Positions 6,118 through 10,302 of a DNA stretch of 10,302 nt are shown one piece after another; position 1 is the stretch's first letter; every line of letters starts with the position of its first letter. Source of the stretch: Desulfotomaculaceae bacterium (GTDB lineage: Bacteria; Bacillota; Desulfotomaculia; Desulfotomaculales; Pelotomaculaceae); assembly GCA_028704035.1 (NCBI GenBank), contig JAQVLS010000046.1, forward strand, positions 1 to 10,302, written 5' to 3'. The translations under genes were made by a program, and so were the position numbers. Under the pieces are notes generated by a model that was not told where the DNA came from, ran no database searches, and saw only the letters and a program-made list of their open reading frames with translations.

Positions 6118-7038
6118 ATGACGATGACGGAGTCTAATGGCACAGGATACTTAAGGGGCTGCCCGGAATCACAGGACTCGCAGCTCACGGCCCATGACAG
6201 GGATGAAATATTCATTGCAGTCGAGGATCTTACCTATATTTACAACCACGATAAAGCCGGCGGTCACAGGGCTTTGTCCGGCATAGACCTTGCTGTCAAA
6301 GCAGGCGAGTTCCTAGTGGTTGCCGGTCCCAACGGGTCGGGCAAGTCTACCCTGGCGAGGCATTTTAATGCTATGTTAAAGCCGTCTGGCGGCCGTGTCA
6401 TTGTCGCCGGGATGGACACGATGATTCCGGAAAATGCTTGGGAGATACGTCGCCGGGTCGGCATGGTTTTTCAAAATCCGGACAACCAGATCGTGAGTTC
6501 ACTCGTTGAGGAAGACGCGGCATTCGGCGCTGAAAATCTGGGACTCCCCTCAGAAGAGGTAAAGAAAAGAGTGGAAGAAACCCTGCGTTTGATTGGCCTG
6601 TCTCAATACGCAAAGCATGCCCCCCACCTGCTCTCAGGCGGGCAGAAGCAAAAACTGGCTATTGCCGGGGTGCTGGTTATGCGTCCCTCGTGCCTGGTTC
6701 TGGACGAACCTACTTCCATGCTCGATCCGGCAGGGCGCGTTGAGCTGATGGAAACGCTTATCCGCCTGAACCGGACCATGCAAGTAACTGTGGTGCTTGT
6801 AACCCATTTCATGGAGGAGGCTGTTTTGGCAGATAGAGTCGTTGTTTTGTCGGACGGCAGAATTGCAGTATCCGGTTCGCCCGCCAGGGTGTTTGCAGAG
6901 GTTGAACTTTTGGCGGAACTGGGCTTGAAATTGCCTGCAGCGCTTGAGATTGCGCACGGTTTGAGAAAACGAGGTTTTTCGCTGCCGCAAGAAATTCTTA
7001 CAATGGACGATATATTAGCTTATTTAAAGAATAATTAA
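6118..7038 (+). CDS. ecfA1: ECF transporter ATPase EcfA1 (CbiO-type)
   Basis: This 306-residue ABC ATPase is one of the pair that energises ECF-type importers of vitamins and metal ions. Motifs: Walker A GPNGSGKST (70-78), Q-loop at Q119 (VFQNPDNQ), signature LSGGQ (172-176), Walker B CLVLDEP with catalytic E197, D-loop after SMLD, and switch H230. A C-terminal extension after about 240 is typical of EcfA proteins. The N-terminal 30 residues before IFIAVEDLTYIYN are not conserved-looking. The only in-frame ATGs before the domain are at 6118 and 6124, and neither has a convincing ribosome binding site; GTGAGAT heptamers lie there instead. It forms an operon with ecfA2 and ecfT. The cobalt name cbiO is often given, but the genes here indicate a shared, S-component-free module. 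Confidence 0.93.
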   Translation: MTMTESNGTGYLRGCPESQDSQLTAHDRDEIFIAVEDLTYIYNHDKAGGHRALSGIDLAVKAGEFLVVAGPNGSGKSTLARHFNAMLKPSGGRVIVAGMDTMIPENAWEIRRRVGMVFQNPDNQIVSSLVEEDAAFGAENLGLPSEEVKKRVEETLRLIGLSQYAKHAPHLLSGGQKQKLAIAGVLVMRPSCLVLDEPTSMLDPAGRVELMETLIRLNRTMQVTVVLVTHFMEEAVLADRVVVLSDGRIAVSGSPARVFAEVELLAELGLKLPAALEIAHGLRKRGFSLPQEILTMDDILAYLKNN

Positions 7039-7049
7039 GGCGCTTCTTT

Positions 7050-7913
7050 ATGTCTTCTATTATCGAAATTGACAAGCTATCACATATATACTCGCCGGGT
7101 ACGCCGTTCCAGGTTACTTCCTTAGACAGTATTTCTCTGGATATAAAAAAGGGCGTTTTTTTGGCGATTATCGGCTCTACCGGCTCCGGCAAATCAACCC
7201 TGGTCCGGCATTTTAACGGTCTCCTGACGCCTGCCGCCGGAAATGTGCGGGTATGTGGGATCGATACCGCAGACAAAAAGCAGAGGCGTAATCTTTGGCG
7301 CAGCGTGGGCCTGGTTTTTCAGCAGCCTGAACATCAGCTCTTTGAAGAGACGGTTTTTACCGACGTGGCCTTTGGCCCCAGAAATATGGGTCTCACTGAG
7401 GCTGAGATAACAGAGCGTGTGCATGAGGCGCTGCGCCTGGTTGGACTTGACCCGCTTGAGGCAGCCCGGATGTCTCCGTTTTGCCTGAGTGGGGGCATGC
7501 GCAGAAGAGCTGCCATCGCCGGGGTGCTGGCGCTGAAGCCACAGGTGTTGATCCTGGATGAGCCAACTGCGGGGCTCGACCCGCAAGGAAAGCGGCAGTT
7601 GATGAAACATATCGAGGAGTTTCGGCGCAGAGAAGGCGCTACCATTATCCTGGTTACACATGACATGGAAGAAGTAGCACTTATGGCAGAACGTGTGGCG
7701 GTGCTTAATAGAGGCCGGCTTGTTATGGAAGGCAAACCCCGGGAAATATTCAGCCGTGCAGCGGAGTTGACGGCGATTGGACTGGATCTGCCGGCTCCGG
7801 CCCGCTTGATACGCCAGCTCCGGTTGTTAGGTAAACCGGTCCGGACCGATGTGCTGACTACGGCTGAAGCTGAGGAAGAAATCGCCCGTCTGCTGGGAGA
7901 AACACAATGTTAA
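7050..7913 (+). CDS. ecfA2: ECF transporter ATPase EcfA2 (CbiO-type)
   Basis: This 287-residue ABC ATPase pairs with EcfA1. Motifs: Walker A GSTGSGKST (42-50), Q-loop Q91 (VFQQPEHQLFEETV, the EcfA2-type sequence), Walker B VLILDEP with E171, and switch H204 (VTHDMEE). The signature reads LSGGM (146-150) followed by RRRAAIAG, where most relatives have LSGGQ then MRR; the glutamine is replaced without change in length. The ATG lies 11 nt after the ecfA1 stop, with only a weak AAGG (7037-7040) as ribosome binding site, so translational coupling is likely. The gene overlaps ecfT by 7 nt. Which of the two ATPases is A1 or A2 is set by order and by the Q-loop sequences. Confidence 0.94.
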   Translation: MSSIIEIDKLSHIYSPGTPFQVTSLDSISLDIKKGVFLAIIGSTGSGKSTLVRHFNGLLTPAAGNVRVCGIDTADKKQRRNLWRSVGLVFQQPEHQLFEETVFTDVAFGPRNMGLTEAEITERVHEALRLVGLDPLEAARMSPFCLSGGMRRRAAIAGVLALKPQVLILDEPTAGLDPQGKRQLMKHIEEFRRREGATIILVTHDMEEVALMAERVAVLNRGRLVMEGKPREIFSRAAELTAIGLDLPAPARLIRQLRLLGKPVRTDVLTTAEAEEEIARLLGETQC

Positions 7914-8704
7914 GCGGCATTTCCTTAGGGCAGTATATACCCGGTGATTCATTGCTACACCGCTTGGATCCCAGAACAAAGGTAATCGGTGTCCTGGCTG
8001 CCGCTGCGTCGATTTTGGCATTCGCCAATTGGCAGGGCCTCGTCCTGACTGCACTGCTGACTTTAATAGCTTTATTAGTATCGAAGCTGCCTCTAGGTAT
8101 AATATTAGGCAGCCTCAAATCACTTTGGCTGCTGCTTGTCATTACCTTTCTGCTTCAGGCCTTTTTAACGCCCGGGACGTTACTGGCCGTACTGGGGCCG
8201 CTGAAGATTTCACGGGAGGGAGTATTCGCGGCCGGTGAAATAGTCTTGCGCCTGGCGCTGCTGATTTTGATTGCCTTTCTGCCAACGCTGACGACCCCCC
8301 CGATCAAACTTACAGCAGGCCTGGAGAGCATAATATCTCCTTTGCAGCGGCTGGGGGTGCCGGCGCATGAACTGGCTCTAATGATGACCCTGGCCCTTCG
8401 TTTTGTTCCTACTCTGCTGCAGGAGGCAGAGGTAGTTATTAGCGCCCAGCGGTCCAGGGGGGCAGGTTTTACCACCGGCAGCCCGGCCAAATGGGCCAGG
8501 AGTCTGCTCCCATTATTCGTGCCTCTTTTTGCAGGAGCGCTGCGGCGGGCGGATGACCTGGCTGTAGCCATGGAGTCCCGCTGTTACAGGGGCGGCGCCA
8601 ACAGGACCAGGATGAACGCTCTTAAATTCAGCGCACCGGATTATGTAGTAATCGGGGTGACACTGGCTGTACTGGCAGGGGTTGTTGCCCTGCGGTTTAT
8701 ATAA
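7907..8704 (+). CDS. ecfT: ECF transporter transmembrane subunit EcfT
   Basis: This 265-residue membrane protein transmits ATPase movements to the substrate-binding S component. It opens with the family-typical LGQYIPGDSLLHRLDPRTK (7-25) and has several hydrophobic helices (about 26-60, 70-90, 108-130, 200-212, 246-262). The two coupling-helix motifs that dock into the ATPases are SRG (183-185, in AQRSRGAGF) and SRC (224-226, in AMESRCYRGG), both variants of the usual ARG. The ATG lies within the end of ecfA2 (7-nt overlap), with GGGAG about 8 nt upstream, so translation is coupled. No S-component gene lies nearby, which fits a group II module shared by several S proteins encoded elsewhere. 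Confidence 0.93.
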   Translation: MLSGISLGQYIPGDSLLHRLDPRTKVIGVLAAAASILAFANWQGLVLTALLTLIALLVSKLPLGIILGSLKSLWLLLVITFLLQAFLTPGTLLAVLGPLKISREGVFAAGEIVLRLALLILIAFLPTLTTPPIKLTAGLESIISPLQRLGVPAHELALMMTLALRFVPTLLQEAEVVISAQRSRGAGFTTGSPAKWARSLLPLFVPLFAGALRRADDLAVAMESRCYRGGANRTRMNALKFSAPDYVVIGVTLAVLAGVVALRFI

Positions 8705-8714
8705 AATAAATATC

Positions 8715-8796
8715 ACAGGATTAACAGGATTATAAAAGGACTACTTTTAGGTTTTAATATATTAATAGTTTTTATTTTTAAATATGTTAATCTTGT
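8715..8796. repeat. AT-rich inverted repeat between ecfT and truA
   Basis: ACAGGATTAACA (8715-8726) and TGTTAATCTTGT (8785-8796) are inverted repeats matching at 11 of 12 positions, with weaker complementarity continuing inward. Between them lies a very AT-rich core including the perfect palindrome TTAATATATTAA (8754-8765). It fills most of the 116-nt spacer 8705-8820. The AGGATTAACAGGATT type of sequence resembles short interspersed palindromes I associate with many bacterial intergenic regions. It could be a degenerate MITE-like element or, in RNA, a long hairpin that stabilises or ends the ecf message. Confidence 0.45.
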
Positions 8797-8820
8797 AAAT
8801 CAAATACTTTAGAGGGTTTC

Positions 8821-9585
8821 ATGGCTAATATTAAGGTGACTATAGCTTATGACGGCACAAATTATCACGGTTTCCAGGAGCAGCGCGGTACAAAGTTTAT
8901 GACTGTCCAGGGGGTTTTTGAAGAAAAACTGTCCAGGCTGGCTAAAAAGGAAATCAGGGTTATTGGCGCCAGCAGGACTGACGCCGGTGTGCATGCCCGC
9001 GGCCAGGTGGTTAATTTCGAATCAGGCGGTTTGCGTATCCCCCCTGAGCGTCTCACATACGCCCTCAACAGTGTTCTGCCGGCGGATATTGTCGCCCTGG
9101 AATCAGTGGTGGCGCCAGCGTCCTTTCATTCGCGCTTTTCGGCGGAGGCCAAGACCTACCAGTATGTGATCTATAACGGTAAAATGCCTTCCCCTTTTTT
9201 GCGGCTGTATAGCTATCATATGCCCCGTGCCATGGATATAGAGGCCATGCGGGACGCCGCCCGGAGCCTGGAGGGGAAGCAGGATTTCAGCGCCTTCCGG
9301 GCGCTGGGAACGCCGGTCAAGACTACTGTGCGCAGCCTCTTTGGGATAGAGGTGAATAGGGCAGGCGAACTGATTTATATAGAAATGCGAGCGGATGGAT
9401 TTTTATATCATATGGCCCGGATGATTAGCGGGACGCTGATCCGGGTTGGCCTGGGCAAGCTCAAACCCCTGGAAATAGCGAACATCCTAGCCAGTCGCGA
9501 CAGTATGAAAGGGGGGCCGGCAGCGCCGGCGCGGGGTTTGTTTTTGGATAGAATAGAATACCCGGATCAGACTCTGGTTTGTTAG
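8821..9585 (+). CDS. truA: tRNA pseudouridine(38-40) synthase TruA
   Basis: This 254-residue cytosolic enzyme converts uridines 38-40 of the tRNA anticodon arm to pseudouridine. It starts IKVTIAYDGTNYHGFQEQ (4-21). The catalytic aspartate is D54 in SRTDAGVHARGQVVNF (51-66), where many relatives have GRTD. The active-site tyrosine is Y113 (KTYQY) and the C-terminal block GFLYHMARMISGTLIRVG (193-210) is typical. Length fits the family. The ATG follows AGAGGGT (8811-8817). It usually closes an ecfA1-ecfA2-ecfT-truA group followed by rplM-rpsI; here secG and hppA follow instead. Confidence 0.96.
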   Translation: MANIKVTIAYDGTNYHGFQEQRGTKFMTVQGVFEEKLSRLAKKEIRVIGASRTDAGVHARGQVVNFESGGLRIPPERLTYALNSVLPADIVALESVVAPASFHSRFSAEAKTYQYVIYNGKMPSPFLRLYSYHMPRAMDIEAMRDAARSLEGKQDFSAFRALGTPVKTTVRSLFGIEVNRAGELIYIEMRADGFLYHMARMISGTLIRVGLGKLKPLEIANILASRDSMKGGPAAPARGLFLDRIEYPDQTLVC

Positions 9586-9607
9586 TTCTTTCACGTTATG
9601 GTATAAT
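9579..9607 (+). promoter_or_regulatory. Probable sigma-A promoter for secG-hppA
   Basis: TTGTTA (9579-9584) and a perfect TATAAT (9602-9607) are 17 nt apart, and TGG (9599-9601) just before the -10 makes it an extended -10 site. The -35 overlaps the last truA codons and stop (9583-9585). A T-rich leader of about 45 nt follows up to the secG ribosome binding site AAGGAGGAG (9646-9654). This is the best promoter in the window and marks secG-hppA as a separate transcription unit. Confidence 0.75.
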
Positions 9608-9659
9608 AATTTTTGGTATTTTTCTTTTTTGATATTTTCCATTGTAAGGAGGAGATTAA

Positions 9660-9893
9660 GTGGACGTACTAAAAATTGTTTTGACTGTTGTTCAAGTGCT
9701 TCTTTCTATAGCCCTTATTGTTGCGGTTGTTCTGCAGTCAGGTAGAAGTGCCGGCCTCTCCGGGGCAATTTCCGGGGGAGCGGAAACATTGTTCGGCAAG
9801 AAAAAAGGTTTGGACGAGCTCCTGGGCAAGGTTACTGTCGTGGTAGCCGTTTTATACGGGGCGCTATGTTTAACATTAGTTATATTGAAATAG
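9660..9893 (+). CDS. secG: Preprotein translocase subunit SecG
   Basis: This 77-residue membrane protein is the small auxiliary subunit of the SecYEG channel. It has two hydrophobic helices (about 3-25 and 55-75) joined by a loop with the conserved VVLQSGRSAGLSGAISGG (23-40) and ETLFGKKKGLDELL (42-55). Length is standard. The start is a GTG five bases after AAGGAGGAG (9646-9654). It has its own promoter, and hppA starts 29 nt after its stop, so the two are probably cotranscribed. Linkage of secG to a membrane pyrophosphatase rather than to rnr or eno may be lineage-specific. Confidence 0.95.
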   Translation: MDVLKIVLTVVQVLLSIALIVAVVLQSGRSAGLSGAISGGAETLFGKKKGLDELLGKVTVVVAVLYGALCLTLVILK

Positions 9894-9922
9894 TAGCATT
9901 TTAGTAAGGAGGGAATTAACTA

Positions 9923-10302
9923 GTGCAGGAATCATTGACACTAGCTGCAATCGGTGCAATTGTTGGGGCCATAGCCCTTGCTTTTGCTCTTGTGACTTTT
10001 GCCAGCATACTTAAAGAGTCTATGGGCACATCTAAGATGAAAGAGATTTCGGAGGCGATTCAGGAAGGCGCCATGGCTTTTCTGAACCGCCAGTATAAAA
10101 CATTAATACCTTTTACCATTATAATCGCCATTTTACTGGCCCTGGTACTGCCGCTGCTGGACCCGCGCGTACAGGGAGGCGCTCTCGCCGTGTCATTCCT
10201 GGTAGGCGCCATTAGCTCGGCTATTGCCGGATACATAGGCATGAACAGCACCACCAAGTCCAACGCCCGCACGGCGGAAGCTGCCCGGAGCGTCGGTCTG
10301 GG
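9923..10302 (+). CDS. hppA: Membrane-bound pyrophosphatase (ion-pumping), N-terminal part
   Basis: The 3' end is cut by the window edge; 126 complete codons are visible. The product couples pyrophosphate hydrolysis to H+ or Na+ transport across the cytoplasmic membrane. It shows a first membrane helix (about 5-30), then EAIQEGAMAFLNRQYKT (44-60), a second helix (62-79), a third (86-106) and the conserved GYIGMNSTTKSNARTAEAA (103-121), all typical of the family N-terminus. The pyrophosphate-binding and K+-dependence residues lie further on, so the ion pumped and K+ requirement cannot be told. The start is a GTG nine bases after AAGGAGGG (9906-9913). Such pumps are common in anaerobes that save energy from pyrophosphate. 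Confidence 0.93.
   Translation, partial: MQESLTLAAIGAIVGAIALAFALVTFASILKESMGTSKMKEISEAIQEGAMAFLNRQYKTLIPFTIIIAILLALVLPLLDPRVQGGALAVSFLVGAISSAIAGYIGMNSTTKSNARTAEAARSVGL

Noticed and set aside
7194..7661. 155-codon open frame on the - strand inside ecfA2
   Set aside because: It is an antisense shadow of a gene with clear ABC motifs; no ribosome binding site or recognisable family. The same applies to the 118-codon - strand frame at 6634-6990 and the 138-codon one at 8155-8571.

Overview
The window is the distal end of a bacterial ribosomal-protein supercluster (spc and alpha operons) running into an energy-coupling-factor (ECF) transporter module. All 17 genes are on the + strand. Gene order (rpsD between rpsK and rpoA, a small KOW protein between map and infA, then ecfA1-ecfA2-ecfT-truA), strong AGGAGG-type ribosome binding sites, frequent TTG/GTG starts, moderate GC and zinc-binding versions of L36 and S4 all point to a Firmicute. 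A clostridial lineage of the Desulfotomaculum/Pelotomaculum (Peptococcaceae-like) kind is my best guess; this is inferred from protein style and synteny, not from a search.

Layout: 1-163 is the C-terminal end of rplO. 164-2485 holds secY, map and a KOW-domain protein. 2612-6068 holds infA, rpmJ, rpsM, rpsK, rpsD, rpoA and rplQ. 6118-8704 holds ecfA1, ecfA2 and ecfT, the shared energising module of a group II ECF vitamin/metal importer; no substrate-binding S component is present. 8821-9585 is truA. A good extended -10 promoter overlapping the truA stop then starts a new unit: secG (9660-9893) and the start of hppA, a membrane pyrophosphatase (9923 to the window edge).

The genes serve core growth functions: ribosome assembly, translation initiation, transcription, Sec translocation (SecY and SecG, far apart), N-terminal Met removal, tRNA pseudouridylation and micronutrient uptake. 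The coding content is ordinary. Two synteny gaps stand out: adk is missing between secY and map (8 nt separate them), and rplM-rpsI do not follow truA.

The less ordinary material is in the spacers. infA-rpmJ (243 nt), rpsD-rpoA (118 nt), rplQ-ecfA1 and ecfT-truA carry short repeats. These include several tracts of degenerate 7-bp tandem repeats, a 98-bp element with 11-bp inverted ends and a central hairpin, a 54-bp TGTAG...CTACA element, and an AT-rich inverted repeat before truA. They look like dispersed non-coding elements tolerated inside essential operons. I found no RNA gene, CRISPR array, transposase or undescribed multi-gene system.
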